Assembly (NCBI GenBank): GCA_961205875.1
Contig: OY540813.1
Span: 20,927,001 to 20,991,000 of the forward strand
Length of the DNA: 64,000 nt
Reading direction: 5' to 3'
From: Sialis fuliginosa
Taxonomy: Eukaryota; Arthropoda; Insecta; Megaloptera; Sialidae
Shown here: positions 22,811 to 36,302 of the stretch, one piece after another
How positions within the stretch are numbered: the stretch's first letter is position 1
Layout of the letters: every line of letters begins with the position of its first letter
Program-made: the position numbers and the translations under genes
Notes under the pieces: model-generated
The model's input: the letters and a program-made list of their open reading frames with translations, nothing else
Database searches by the model: none
Told to the model about the DNA's origin: nothing

Positions 22811-24790
22811 ATCTTCAGAACCCATTATGATACAGTTATATTTAATAAACGGTTTAATATAAATACATTTTATCGATTTTCATTATCAAACAATGATTAA
22901 TTATTTAGAACAGTGGTGTATGAGGCCAGAGGACTCTTTGATTTTTATCTATTATTTGTATTGTATTGTATATTTGTTCTTTATTTTCCCCTAAATTAGG
23001 CTATTTCAAAACATTATATGACACAAAATATACAAAAATATACTTTGTAATTTGTCATAGAATCGACCATTGACCGTAACTTTGTTCCCTTTAGATATTT
23101 TTATCGATCACCTATTCAAGACAAAACAAAAATAGTTAATAGAAATAAAATTGATCTAGTAGTTATTCAAAGAAAATTTTTGAGATATGTGTACAACTTT
23201 ATATATCTCATATTTGATACATAAAAAAATATATTAACTAATGTTTCTTATAAAAATATTAATTTTGTCTATACTGTTTCCTTTATTATTATTTACTTTG
23301 TCTTTTGAATGAATTTTATATTCAATGAAATATATGTAAGAATATGATATATGTTTTTAGAAAATAAAATCTTTTACGCCAAAAGCGATAAACCCGAATG
23401 TTTATTCTTTCAATAATTTTTACTATCGTTCACATACTAACATAAAGAAAATTTATTTTATAATAAAATAAAAGACAAAAAATTGATTAAATTGGTATTA
23501 CCTATTCAGTTATAATTTTATAGTGCCACTAAAACTTTTATTTAGTCCTAAAAATACAGCACTCATTATTTATTTAAAAAACAAATTGTAAATGTTTAAA
23601 TAATAAAGTAAGTTACTATCTTTAAATTGCTACAATTCTTAATTTACTTAATTACTCTTAATTTATCATGAAATTATAGTATTTGTTTATATTATAATGT
23701 TTGATTCATCGTGGATTCATTTTTGCTTTTCAACAAATATTTTAACATGAATCCGTTTCTGAACCGAAACCCCTCCAAAAAAAATGATGCTGTTTTGATT
23801 TTTAATCGTTTTATGGAAAACAAATACCTATATATAATATATTATAATCTTCATTTATTTCTTATATCAGGATTAGTACTAGCTAATATTAATATTTTGC
23901 TTTCTCGCAATATCGAAAATAATACGAGAAGCTTTGTGATCATTTTAGAACGAGTCGTGATTCACATGAAATTGATTCTACAATTTGAGCATAAACTTTT
24001 TAAAAAAATGCTATACATATACAAAGCATGATCTCAGAAATACATGGACATCACTTTAAACATTTCAACTAGAGTTGACTGCCTGTGTGGAATAAATTTA
24101 TGTACTATGTATGTATGTAGTTAGAAACAAAACTTTTAAACAGCTATGTAGCGCTAGTATACGGGTACTGTTTTACTGATTTAATCCACAAAGTGTTATT
24201 TGAATATCAAATTATTCAAATATAAACGAGATGAGAATAAAAAAATACGAACAAATACCTATGGTTACTTAAATATTTTTATTTACATTGAGAAATGGCG
24301 AACTAAGGCAAATCTTTATTTGTTTGAATAAAATTACGTGTGCTATTAAACATCGTATCTTTTTTTGATAGATACATGAAATTACTATAACAAATTTTAA
24401 CTCGAGATTTCAATGGAATTACTCGTTTATAGAGTTCCTGCATCGAGTACGACCATCATGTCATATCTATAACATTTGTGTGTATGACTGTGATATAACG
24501 CTATTAATTAAGCCAATACGACTTATAAACATAAAATCAAATATTAAAGTTCTTGTAAATAGTAGATATGTGCACATTTATTTTTAACAGTTTAGTCTAG
24601 TCAATTTTTTAATTTTTCTAATTATTTTTGGAACGATGCGTAATGGAAAAATGTTTTGAAAGAACGTTATAGCCAAACCGGCAATGACGCGATTTATGAA
24701 AAATTCATTTAAGTATTATTTTTGGTATAGATATAAAAAATTATATGTTAAAACTGAGCGTAATGTAATAATATGAAGTATATAATATAA
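22811..24790. other. AT-rich non-coding DNA with a small shared repeat
   Basis: No gene. At about 23898-23950 a segment (TTTTGCTTTCTCGCAATATC, GAGAAGCTTTGTGATCATTT) is shared with 34450-34500 and, inverted, with 51235-51295. The 106-codon ORF at 23711-24031 runs across this repeat and is not a gene. Confidence 0.5.
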
Positions 24791-25365
24791 AGGGTCAACT
24801 GGGGTAAAAGTGAAACAAAATACAAATATTTCATGTTTTTTGACAGTTAACGATACAAATTCATACTTTAATTTTTTCTACTAGATGCACTTATGAATAA
24901 CCATTTTAAATACTTACGTCATTTGAACTGTACGATACAACACGGACATTAAAAATTAAAAAAGTGTGTTTCATTTTTAACCTCTAATTTGGGAAAAAGT
25001 GAAATAGGTAAGGGAAAAAATGAAATAGGCCTCGAATGGAAAATATTTCTCGAAAAATTAAAAAAAAAAAACTACAAAGGCAACTTTGATTTATCTTCTT
25101 TGTGGCATATCAATGTGAAGTTGTAACTTTAATTAATATCTGAGCTATACAGAAAGTTTTGTGCAAAGAATTAAAATTTGATTCACACGTTTTGACATCG
25201 ACTAACATGGATATCTGTAGGGGTGACACATCACTTATTACGCGATTCATATTTTCAGGTCGCTTTAACAAATCTTTAATGATGATGTCAGTTTTTATAA
25301 CTCTCCTATAAACAAATTAGTTTTCAAGTTGTAAGCTTGTTTCACTTTTACCCTCACTCGACCCT
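24791..25365. mobile_element. Non-autonomous DNA element, 575 bp
   Basis: Inverted ends: left AGGGTCAACTGGGGTAAAAG, right (reverse complement) AGGGTCGAGTGAGGGTAAAA, both continuing GTGAAAC. No certain target duplication. Its ends resemble those at 47843-48269 (GGGTGAAGT...GGTAAGTGT) in style. Internal AAAAGTGAAATAGG repeats occur at 25010-25035. Non-coding. Confidence 0.75.
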
Positions 25366-26145
25366 ACTTCATATTATAATAATCTTGATTAATTAAATCA
25401 GAAAATAAAACTGTCAGTAAGACTTGGCTACTGCATCGATTCGCGCTTTCTATACTAATTGTAAAAGTGGAATCACGACTACTGAAAACATTTGCTTCCA
25501 ATGTTCTTAGGAATTGATTTAGGTATGTTCCATAAGAGCATACATTTAGGAATGCAATGTGAAAAATTAAATATGAATTAATTATCATATATTTGCTAAA
25601 GCAATGAATATTAAAAAATAAAAACATATTTTTAAAACAGATTAATTTCTGATTAATGTTATAAATAAAATATAATTAGTCTAAATTACAATATAATGTT
25701 CAACGTTTTTTGTTTTTATTTTTTTGTATTAAACTATAATACAAAAAAGGTAGGTACACATGTTTTTAATATTTTTAATTTTTATACTAGAGTACTTAGT
25801 AAATGAACTATTTTTCTGAAAAAAAAACTTTTCGGCAATATGTGTTTAGTGTTTATACTACGTTACTAATTTTCTCAATTTTTTTGTTTAATAAATTAAC
25901 ACATCATTTATACTTATGGACAACACATAACTAACATAGGTACATTCAATTGAATATATGTATAAAAACAATCACATTTAGCATTCTAGACAGAATAAGC
26001 ATACTTTCGGTGTTTGATTAAGGCATGAATTGATTATTTATAGTGTAATTATCTATTGTTTTAGACACAAGCGACAGTATTTACATAATTTATAACAATT
26101 TGTAGTTATTTCCTGCTACGCATACAAATTATAATTATAATAGTT
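25366..26145. other. AT-rich non-coding stretch
   Basis: No gene recognised. An 87-codon minus-strand ORF (25364-25627) has a somewhat richer composition in its second half but no family I can name. Confidence 0.45.
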
Positions 26146-26148
26146 TTA

Positions 26149-26459
26149 TGCCCGGTATTATAAAGAATTTGCTTCAGTGCAAATGCAAATTAGCTTCCAG
26201 CTAACGCTATCTGCCAAATTGTTATGAAATTGCTAGATATTTTAAAGCAGTGGTATTAAATGTATAATAATGTATGCATTTTATGAGGTACACTTTGCAA
26301 CATTTATTTTAAGTCGCTTATTGTACTTATCGCGTATGCGACAAGGTTATAATATGTACGATTTGATTCGCTACATCTGTGAGTGTGTTGTCATTTATAT
26401 TTAATACCTAGCAGATAACGTTAGGTAGAAGCTAATTTGTTTTTTTATAATACCGGGCG
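26149..26459. mobile_element. Harbinger-type MITE, 311 bp, TTA target
   Basis: Inverted ends TGCCCGGTATTATAAAGAA and (right, reverse complement) CGCCCGGTATTATAAAAAA, with an exact TTA on each side (26146-26148, 26460-26462). The subterminal stretch AAATTAGCTTCCAGCTAACG faces CGTTAGGTAGAAGCTAATTT. Non-coding. The TTA duplication and the TGCC start match the family at 1.5, 6.6 and 10.5 kb only loosely, so it is a separate subfamily. Confidence 0.85.
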
Positions 26460-26462
26460 TTA

Positions 26463-26650
26463 AACAAATACTTTAACCTTTGTCTGTACGTCTGTGTATT
26501 TGTTACTTTTCACGGCTAAATCGCTGAAACGATCTTGATGAAATTTGGCCTACATCCTGAGATGAACAAAGACTACTTTGTATCTCGAAAAATTGATTAA
26601 AAATACAAATTCCGCTCGGACGACCTCGCGGATAATAGCTAGGTATTAAA
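26463..26650 (-). mobile_element. Short retroelement-like repeat, TACTAGC family relative
   Basis: On the minus strand it begins TAATACCTAGCTATTATCCG with CGCGAGGTCGTCCGAGCGG, then CCAAATTTCATCAAGATCG, GTTTCAGCGATTTAGCCGTG and a tail ACACAGACGTACAGACAAAG. This arrangement is the compact form of a common insect RTE/SINE-type tail. It abuts the Harbinger MITE directly. Confidence 0.6.
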
Positions 26651-29600
26651 TAAATGATGCAAAATAAAAAACACACAAATTATGTAAAACATTTTATATA
26701 ATAATTGCTCAAAAAGAATGAAAGGTTCCAAAAACTACTACTGAAAAAATGGAAAGGTATATTACAAATTTAATAGGATATACATTTTTCTTTGGAGTTT
26801 CATCAAAATATTAGTGTATAGAGCGTTCCTTGCATGTTACTTTATAAATAACTTCAGATATTTTATGTATAATTTAAATTTTTAAGAGTACCAACATATA
26901 TCTACTGAATAAAATATTAAAATTCTACCTTTAACATTCAAAACCATATTTCATTTAAATTATTGAAGTAGTCATACGAGTTAATCTAAATAAAATACAC
27001 TTGAGTCCATCCATAAAACTCTTCTATAGCTTATCCAACACTGGAACTTTTTCCAAATTCAGCAGTCGGTTTGTACGTGACGGATACTTCATAATACATA
27101 TCACATCCGCCGGAGGGTGAATCAAAAATAGACGACTGATGAGAATGGAAATGCACGAAAATCAAGTGGAGTGTCGAGTAGATGGTTTCGTACAATGTTT
27201 ATAAATACTAACACATGCTATTTGGTGATTGTTGAAAGTAGATATGTATGTATGTACATAAGTTATAAGTTGGTACAGTATTGCTTGTAGTGAATTATTT
27301 AACGCTGTTTAAAGTAACTAAAGTTTATCTATTTCGATTTAATTATTCTATATATATATGTATAATAATGTATATGTATATTAAAATTTTTACTGTATCG
27401 TTTTCATTAATTCTTTATGAATACATATTACTATGTCAAATTAAATTAACTACTTTTTGTACATCATTATACAGAAATGAATATTTTGAACACGGTGGTT
27501 ATACCAAAAAAATGTTTATTAAATCTTCAAAATTTTTTTCATAAAAATAATCACTTTTTAATTAAACATCTATTTATTTTGTCAATTTTTGTTTGGTTTT
27601 GATGGTATAATAAAAAATAGTTCAGTTGAAATTGCCTATAATATTAAAAATAAATAAGGTCATGTTGTGTCCCCCTTGAAACCATACAACTTTTAATAAT
27701 AACATTTTTTTCTAAAATGCAAAGGTTTCGAAATATTTCGTTGGGTCAACTTTTAAATTTAAAATTTACAACATTAATTATTTTTTAATTAAAATTTCTG
27801 ATAATAATGAGAACCTATTTTGTGTCTTAAAAAACTAGTTGAATATAATAATGATTTAGAATTACAATGTATTGTACTCGTAAGGATCTTCAGAATAAAA
27901 CCAAAAGCCCCATAAATCCTTCTGAGAATGTTAGGATTAAATAGCTTCTAGAATCTAGTGTAATTTACATATAGGAACGTAGCAACATCGACCTAAAGAC
28001 GCATTTACGACTCATTTCACACGGTCAGAGAAAAACAAAACAAAGTTCATATATCCAGTAGAAAGATAAAGTTAAACATGTTAATACATAAGTCTCATGT
28101 GATTTTTCAATACTATCTCTTGAAAATGAATTCTGTTACAAACAAAATTAATCAGACACAGTGTTTCGTTTCTATTTGCGTAGATTGGTGATAAATTCTA
28201 ACCTTTAAATACAAATGTTTGTTGTTTAGTTGAAACTAGTCTTGTTAATTTTATCCTTTGTTTTCGGTTAACATGTGACGTTTCAAGCGTTTATTTGTTC
28301 AACTGACAATGGAACTATTAACATTTACATGTATATTTTATCTCGTGTAAACGGTGGTGCGTTATACAATAGGATCTTTAGGCAACTGACTTGGACCCCG
28401 AGATAAAGGGGGGTCAGAGCTGAGCAAATAACTAAAAAAATGTTTGAAGAATTTTTTTCACTCATCAAATAATTTCGGCGAAGATATTTTTTTAATCTTT
28501 TTTTTTCAAATAATTTTGGTGAAAAACTTTTCTTTGCTTCCACTTTACTTTTCGAAGATTTCTATACATTTAATTAATTATTTATTTTTCTTAAGTCCCC
28601 CGATTTTCATAATGCGTCACTGCGTGCAATAATTTTATTTTATTTTTCATTTCAGCTTAGAAGTTTCGTATTTTAAAATATACTACTAGGATACTGATAA
28701 TGAGTATGTCTAAATAGTATTATCAAATCTCTGATTTTTCATATTTTTTTAGCCTTTTATTAAATGGATATGGAATAACTATTTCAAGACCCTTTCAAGG
28801 GACATTTTCGAGTTATAAAAAATTAAAATAGAGTCAAATTCCACTGATTAAGGCTTACATTTTTCTAGGTATTAAAAAATTATTTCTAATGTTTATATTT
28901 TCTGTAAAACGTACTCAAGCATATACAATTCCTTTTGCTAAAAAATACTTACGTGTACTTAAGTACACCAACAGCTGTAATTAATGTACGCATCAATTGA
29001 CCAATCTAGCTGAAAATAAACTGACAAATTATTACTTTATAAAAAGTACATTATTCGAAATATTGTTACGTACGCAGAAAATTTATTTTCGAAAAATAAT
29101 ATTCAAACTTTTTTATATAAAACGCCCGCAAACAACGAAGTGGTAACAAAAGGTATTTTGTAATATAAATGAAGGTTTTACGAAAAAAAGGAAGACACAC
29201 GAGTATTAAATTTTAGATCGAAACATTAATCAAACAAAACTGCGAATGTTTGTGACACAGCATCAACATTGTAAAAACCTTGACGTGATATAAGTAAATA
29301 TAATATACATGTGCAATGGTGCAATTACAATGTGATATGTGTCGAGCGGCTTCGGTACAAAATATTTTCATTCTGTCATTTATTACAAAATGTGCCTTTA
29401 GATGTTTACGGTACCTATAGAAAAAATCGAAGTTAATTCAGGTGGGAAATTCCATCAAGAATTACCTATATATGTACCTATATAATATATATATAATAAT
29501 AGATATATAAATATATGTATGTATTAGTACATAATTAATAGTGAATCTGTGGCATCACGCAATTTTTGTAATCAATAAAAAGAAATGTAATTTATATAAT

Positions 29601-29861
29601 ATTTGTAAAAATTAAAAAAGTATTTTGTTGTCTGTCACATAACTAAAAACATGCACAGCAATAATATTATTATATATCTGTCAAAAAAATTAGATAATTT
29701 CTTAAATTATTCGATCCACCCTGGGGCAAAGCCCCTAGTTATTAATAATTCTGTAAATATTCAAAAATACATAATAAAATAAAACTTATCACTATTATAA
29801 AGAAGAGAAGACTTGTTATTAACGATATTAATAAATAATAGCTGAAAACTTCACACCAGTG
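26651..29861. other. AT-rich non-coding stretch
   Basis: About 3.2 kb without a gene. A less AT-rich patch at 27080-27190 contains CCGCCGGAGGG; nothing coding was recognised in it. ORFs at 27281, 28325 and 28444 are low-complexity. No element ends identified. Confidence 0.5.
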
Positions 29862-30283
29862 TATTCGCTATGGTCAGTGACCACTCTTCCACCTACTTGA
29901 ACCCTTCTGAAAGGGTCTAAACAGCGATTTGAATTCAAACTAAGATTTATATTATTAATATTATTTACCGTTCAATGTAAATGTACTATTAATAATTCGG
30001 GCAAGACATACACGAGTGTATGCCATAATGGTACCGAAGTACGTACTACGTGAAATGTTATAACCACTTACAGGTGCATTTTTAAGTTAAAGTTAAAATA
30101 TGAAAAAATGTCAAGTTCTACTAATTGAGACCTATATTTTGACATACCACATGCCTAGATATCAAAATAAAAAATTCTATGACGCCCCTCCCTATAATTC
30201 CAAAATTTAAAATTATATTGTTTTTCAGAAGGGTTAATGTTTTATCCGATAGGTGGCAGACTGATCACTGACCATAGCGAATA
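29862..30283. mobile_element. Non-autonomous DNA element, about 420 bp
   Basis: Inverted ends TATTCGCTATGGTCAGTGA are exact at both sides, and the arms continue inward with CCACCTA and AACCCTTCTGAAA. If the outer TA is the target duplication, the termini are TTCGCTATGG and the element is Tc1/mariner-like; this is an inference. Non-coding. Confidence 0.75.
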
Positions 30284-31558
30284 ATTATATTATTTTTACT
30301 CTAAAGAATGTGTAGATTTGCCGGGCCAATACATTTTTAAATACATTTACTACAATATTTAGCTTATTCGATCATTAAAGCAAAGTTTTGAAAAAAGTCT
30401 AAAATTTGAGTATGGTTTTTGAATAATTCGAATAACCTAATACAAGGTTAATGAATAAACTCGCCGGGCGTGCTCTATTTATTGAAGTTCTACACAAAAT
30501 TTCTATACAAAGACGTTTTAAACATTGATTATTCGAATCTTCAACCCTTTTAAATATACGTTTATAAAACGCACACATTCACGTGTAGTTTCAGAACCAG
30601 GTTTATTCAAATTAATGAAAAACTAGAAATACCAACACTTCCATGATAGGCGCGTGAAAATAGCATCCGTAAAAGTAATAAAGTCTGACTTACAGACAAA
30701 CAACGTCTGAAATTGCAACAACTACAGTCTACAGTCGTTGTAATTGCAGATATAGTATATATATATGTACTGTGAAAAGAAATAGTCAATTGGGAATATA
30801 TATGAACATACCATATACATATATATTTCTATTCGCTGTTGCACAATCTTTTGTACGAAATATACTGCGGTTGCCAAATTATATTTAATTTTTTACTTTT
30901 AATCATTAACAAAGTAAAAAATTCCATTAAATTTTTCGAAATCAATTATTTTTTTATTGAAAAAAATACGGATAGTTCAAACTTACGGGGTGCTAGGCCA
31001 ATAACCTTAAGCTCTTAATATACCATAATGAGAATAGTTTGCTGGAACACTACAGTACTAACACGGGGTAAAGTTAATGTTATAATCACATGCATTGTCC
31101 TACATTGCGATGCCTTTGTGTGAATATGAATAATGACAACGATAGTCAAGAGTACGCTGGCATTAAGCAAGACTGCTGTTATGTACAGACTGGCGATAAA
31201 TAATCAGAACAGTTTAATTTCCAAAAGTTTTTTGAACGAATTGTATAATAAATTCACAATCTAAAAAACGAATGAAGGTTTAACTCTTATAATTTTTTAC
31301 ATCATATGTCGTTCTCAAAAACTCGTATCAAAAAACTCTTTTCGAGGCGTTTTCCATTACATTTATCCAAGTTTCAAAAGATATTGGGGCTATCTCATGC
31401 TGGATGTTCTATTCAAGAGCCTCTAAGAGCTTAGTGTTATTGAAATATACTTTATTGTTGAGATAGCTTCACATGACTATTTTACACAATGTGATAAAGA
31501 AAATGCTATTGGACGAAGATTGAATATTTTTTGCTGTCAATGCTACCTCTTTAAGGTA
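30284..31558. other. AT-rich non-coding stretch
   Basis: No gene or element end recognised. Slightly GC-richer patches occur near 30465 and 31010-31190 without ORFs. Confidence 0.5.
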
Positions 31559-31860
31559 ACGTCCATAAACCACGTAACGCTTTTAGAGGGAGGGGGTGCA
31601 GCTATATTTTTACATAATATTACATGGGGGAATGGGAGGGAGGGTCATATTCAAATGTAACGTAACAGTCATTCATACAAATAAAATCAAATAAAAACAA
31701 AACGTTGGACAACTCACCGATATTTATAATTTTTACTTCATACTGAAATAGTTTTAAAAAACAAATTTTAATAAATATGATACTGCGTTACGTAACATTA
31801 GGCGTAGAAGGGGGTTTAAGGCTATTGTCTACAAGGCGTTACATGGTGGTTTATGGACGT
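31559..31860. mobile_element. MITE, 302 bp, G-rich arms
   Basis: Inverted ends: left ACGTCCATAAACCACGTAAC, right (reverse complement) ACGTCCATAAACCACCATGT, then GCCTTGTAGAC on the right arm only. Inside the left end are GAGGGAGGGGGTG and GGGAGGGAGGGTC; the right has AGAAGGGGGTTTAAGG. The pattern (GTCCATAAA, GTAACG, GGGAGGGGGG) is a well-known arthropod MITE type. No secure target duplication. Confidence 0.75.
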
Positions 31861-33710
31861 TTCCGTAGGAAACATTTGTCCAATTGAATTAAGTTGAATA
31901 ATGGTGATGTTTCATTATTTATATTATGTTATTTTGCACCACCCTGTAGAAAATTATATTATATGTAATATAATTATATATAATATAATTATATATAATA
32001 TTTGTATTTCTTCCACTAAAATAATTTTTTTGGGACTGTATGTTTTTATAAACTTTCTTCTTGCTAGAGAATTTGCTTAGAATTTGGTACTAAAACACAA
32101 CGCTTATAAACAATGGTGACATGAAACTTGCTTCATCTATATGAGATAAAGTTCGTATACATTCATTGATTACTGCTAATAATTACGGCCATGGCATAGT
32201 CATCCATGAGAAGGTATTCTGACTATTTTATGCAATATCTTGTTTTTAAACTTATATACATTGAAAAGTATACATATATTTTTTAATAAACAATGAATAC
32301 AAGTAATTTTGTCTAATTATAAGATGCGTTATATTTCGATTTTTAATTATAATGATAAAATTTTCAAGACAAAAGCAATTTACAAACAAATTAAGAATTA
32401 CGATATGAAAAATATATGTAGAATTAATTTAATTCTTTTTCCTTTAATAAAAAAATAAGACATTTATCAACGACAATAAAAATTAATTAGCACAAAACAG
32501 GTACGCACACGTTATTGTAAATCAGTGAGAAAAATATTAATTAATTTTCATTATTTGTTATATTGACAATACAAAATTATAAAAACTAAACAAAAGAAAA
32601 TAATACTGTTTTAAAATCACTTTACAAAATGAAAATGAAAATTATTGTAATCAACAAAATCAATTAATCAAGATTGTTTTTCAGTATATAAGTATATCTC
32701 GAAAAAAAGTCGCGTAGATTTATGTAATATAGAGAGATGGCAGGACTTAGAAGGATCTCAAAATTAATGATACCAAGGATAACTCTAATTGAAAGATATG
32801 TATGTAACCAAGTATAAGTGTCACCGCTTTTTTCGTTTTATGAGAATGATATCTTATTTATATGTATGTAGTCTATGTAAATGACGTCGATACTGATATT
32901 ATGTACAGTACATAAATATGTAGACACTGTTTTTACATATTATAATGAAAAAATAATATAAAACAATATGCTTATATTTTTAGCTGTTCTACAACAATAA
33001 TAAGACGACTTGACACAAAAACTTCTGAACCGATTTTAAGAAAAAATAATACTGACCCTTGTAAATTTTAAATATATATTTATTAATTATAAAATATACC
33101 CACGTAAAAATGAAAAAAAAGTTGTTTCATGAACAAATTATATTAAATAATTAAGTCAATACAAAATATATTTTATAATAAAAATACATTGTAATATCAT
33201 CACTGCGAAGATGTGCCTACATTCTTAAAACTGTAGTCGTGCAGGCATTTACTGATTTTGAAATATAAACAGTTTTGTTATTTATTTATAAATAGTTTAT
33301 TGTAAAAATCATCATAAATATAAAATAATTTTTTTTTTTTTTTAATTTCGGATTATAAAATTAAATAGCATTAAAATAATTAGAAGGTACTAAAAATAAA
33401 TAATTTGCCTACATGAAACATTTTATTGAAAATCGTGTAAATGAAATTTATGCTAACAATAAGAATTGAATTAACGAGGAGAAAATTCTTCCCTTCATTA
33501 AAATGAATCTCATATGAAAAAGTTACAAGAGATTAAAATATTTTTTTTTTTCGTAAATATTTGAATTTCCGTAAAATATGTAAAATGTAGGTACTCTTTT
33601 ATAAACTGCTTATGTCTAGTTAAAATATAATTATTTTAATATTTCAGTGATTTTTATTTAAAAAAAAAAACATATTTCCTGGATACAAAATCCTCAGAAC
33701 AATTTTACAA
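31861..33710. other. AT-rich non-coding stretch with a TA microsatellite
   Basis: No gene. An alternating TATAAT/ATTATA run lies at 31952-32002. The remainder is among the most AT-rich sequence in the window. Confidence 0.5.
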
Positions 33711-34110
33711 GGTGGGTCATTTAAAAATGACAATCACAAGTATCTCGATAAAAGCACCTGTCTGTTAGACAAAAGTTGTAGGTTTTCGAGAGGAAAAGAG
33801 TATGTGTTTGACCTTGAAAAATTATTTCATTACAGCTTCTTTTATCTAATGATAATATATGAGCGCGATAATAATGCCTATTTTCTTGTTCAAATATCCG
33901 ATTTATGGATATTTTAATATTTATAATTTACAAATAATTACCGATAGCCCAAGAACAGTTGGATAAGAAGGTCAACTGCAGGATAATAAATTATACAGGT
34001 TTTTAGTTAAAATATCTTTCCCCTTCGAAAACCTACAACTTTTATCTGACACATTTTTTCGTAAATAGCACTTTTTCTGGTTATTTGTGATTGTCACTTT
34101 AAATGACTCC
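33711..34110. mobile_element. Non-autonomous DNA element, about 400 bp
   Basis: Inverted ends share GTCATTTAAA then TGACAATCACAA (left GGTGGGTCATTTAAAAATGA; right, reverse complement, GGAGTCATTTAAAGTGACAA). A second inverted pair, AAAAGTTGTAGGTTTTCGA near 33770 and TCGAAAACCTACAACTTTT near 34025, lies inside. No ORF and no secure target duplication. Confidence 0.7.
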
Positions 34111-35872
34111 TATTTAATCAAAAGTTTGATATCGATTAACACCATATTACTGTTTTCGTTCACCTTCCTCCCCCACTAAAACAAATAACAACATATAGTA
34201 TAAGGTACTCATGCGAGAAATATCAATACCATATTGAACTAGCAAACAACAATAAATGATAAAAAAAGAAGAAGAAATACAACAAATAATAATATATATA
34301 TATATATTTGTTCTCGTATATCAACTCATATTAAACCCATCAAACATTTAAGAGAGTAAAATAAATATAACGTAGTTTTTATATTAATAGCTGAAAGTAT
34401 ATCAAATAAAAAATTTTTCTGAGCTTTTAATTTCATTCTGATACATGATAATTTTGCTTCCTCGCAATGTCGAAGATACGAGTAGCTTTGTGATCGTTAA
34501 TTAAAAATATATGAAAAAATATTCAGGTGCGTTTTAAAAAAAAATTTGAACTAATATTTTTTAGTAAATTGTATAAAAATTAAATAGTTAACCAATTCCA
34601 GGCAATTTATATAAACACTATCGGTTTTTATTTAAATTGTTGAATAATTAACTACCTTTGGTGAATTTAGTACGAGGAAGCACTGTGAATTTACTTGGCA
34701 GATGTTTTTTAATATAAAAGCTATTTACTTCTTTCAAATTTTGAGTTATTAACAAATTATTCGTTTAACCAATTCGATTTATTTCATGTGTACACAACTT
34801 TCTGTTCTATATTACCTTATTTATTATACAATGTATTGGTAAATTCTACATCAAATAACATATACAGGATGAATAAATAAAAATGTATCTTTTTGAGTTA
34901 CATTACTATGTAAGACTACTATCTGTAAGTTATAATTACTTATTATCTTAACTTTAGTTTAGTCTTAGAATGTTCATTTTATATTTTAAAATTTGAAATA
35001 ATTCCGATAATCAATGTATTATATGCTGTTATTTCGGTAAAGTAGGTACATCAAAAATACTATTATCTAAAGAGCAAATGGGTCGATATTATTAAGAAAT
35101 TTTCTAACAAAAATAATAACGTTGGAATCGTTTTTAAGTCCACAAAATCAAAATAGTAGTATCATAACCATTAAACCTTAAATACTCAATTTGAAACGTT
35201 GGGGTTCCAAAAATGGCTTACTCATATTAAATTTATATGTTCTACATAAAACGTAAAAGAACATAAAATTTACACAATGACAAAATTAATGATTGTAACA
35301 GTAAAATGAAAATATTTTTATTTTTTTATTTAGGTGTGTTTTGTCTATCGAGTCGCTAGACTCATTTATACAGCCTTTTAGCGTTATTGTTTATTTAATT
35401 GTTTGTTAGTTTTTTGTTTATTTATGTCTTTATTGTTGTTTATTTTTATGATTTATTTTACTTCATTTTATTTCATTTGCTTACTTATTATTATAATTTA
35501 TTTTTTATTTATTCTTTTTTTGACCTAGAATAACCTATTTGTCCTAAACACATAGACAGGGAGAAAATATTTGAAAAACTGTCACTATTAAACGATTTAT
35601 CAAATCATTTTAAAATTTTAAAATATAAGACTAGATTATATAAAAAAAAAACATTTTAATTCTAATCTTAAATTTGTGTAACTTATAGTTCCAGAGTACT
35701 ATGTCCCATAACAGGAAGTATTATTATCCACCCAGTACATATTGTATAATATGAATACAATTTTAATTAACAGACTGTTTTATCAGATTCATTTAACATA
35801 AAGTAATGAAATATTTTATTTGCACGTGCATACTTTTCAAGATTTTAATTAACTATTGTTGTTTATTTACAG
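34111..35872. other. AT-rich non-coding stretch with two repeat fragments
   Basis: 34452-34498 is the repeat shared with 23.9 kb and 51.2 kb. 34525-34720 is an inverted partial copy of the 8549 element (GTTAACCAATTCCAGG, CACTATCGGT, GAGGAAGCACTGTG). Nothing codes. This is the immediate upstream region of the receptor; no promoter motif can be assigned with confidence. Confidence 0.55.
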
Positions 35873-35918
35873 AATGAAACAAATGCTCCTACAAGAGAAA
35901 CAAAGAAGAATGCAGTGG
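35873..35918 (+). other. Possible 46-bp leader exon upstream of the receptor exon
   Basis: A good acceptor (TTGTTTATTTACAG, ending 35872) is followed by 46 bases of purine-rich, less AT-rich sequence and a good donor (GTATGT at 35919). It lies 384 bp before the receptor start codon, and TTTCTAG ending at 36280 could be the acceptor that joins it. If so it is 5' untranslated sequence with a short upstream ORF: its ATG frame joins to an in-frame TAA just past the junction. It could also be an exon of another gene or chance. RNA reads would decide. Confidence 0.35.
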
Positions 35919-36302
35919 GTATGTAGTTTATTCTACATACGTCAAGTGACAATATGAAGTATTCAAAACATGTGTTAATTAAGTAAATTTTTATACAACA
36001 CAATGTTTCGCGAAATGTGAAAGTTTAAAAAAAACAAAAGCATAAATTTTGAATTTATTTTATTAATTAAAAATATATGGCGACATATTAAATAACTAAA
36101 AAGTTAATGTATTCGAAGTATTTTAATATCAAAATATTTCAAGTGGAGAAATTAAAAACAAGTTTAAAAGAAAAAGAAAAGTATTTAAGCACTTATAAAA
36201 TGGAAACTTCATAAAAAAAATTGCTTTATATTTACATAAGAAATGTGATCAAAGAGGAATTACAATTACAAAGTTTCTAGAAGAAAATAAAATAAATATA
36301 AA

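Noticed and set aside
23711..24031. 106-codon plus-strand ORF
   Set aside because: It runs through a dispersed repeat shared with 34.45 and 51.25 kb, has low-complexity composition and no recognisable domain.
25364..25627. 87-codon minus-strand ORF
   Set aside because: Its first half is low-complexity and its second half (TLEANVFSSRDSTFTISIES) matches nothing I know; it abuts a MITE end.
27137..27170. CTGATGAG ... CGAAA, an exact hammerhead core sequence
   Set aside because: The bases between cannot form a convincing stem II, and one such core match is expected by chance in a window this size.
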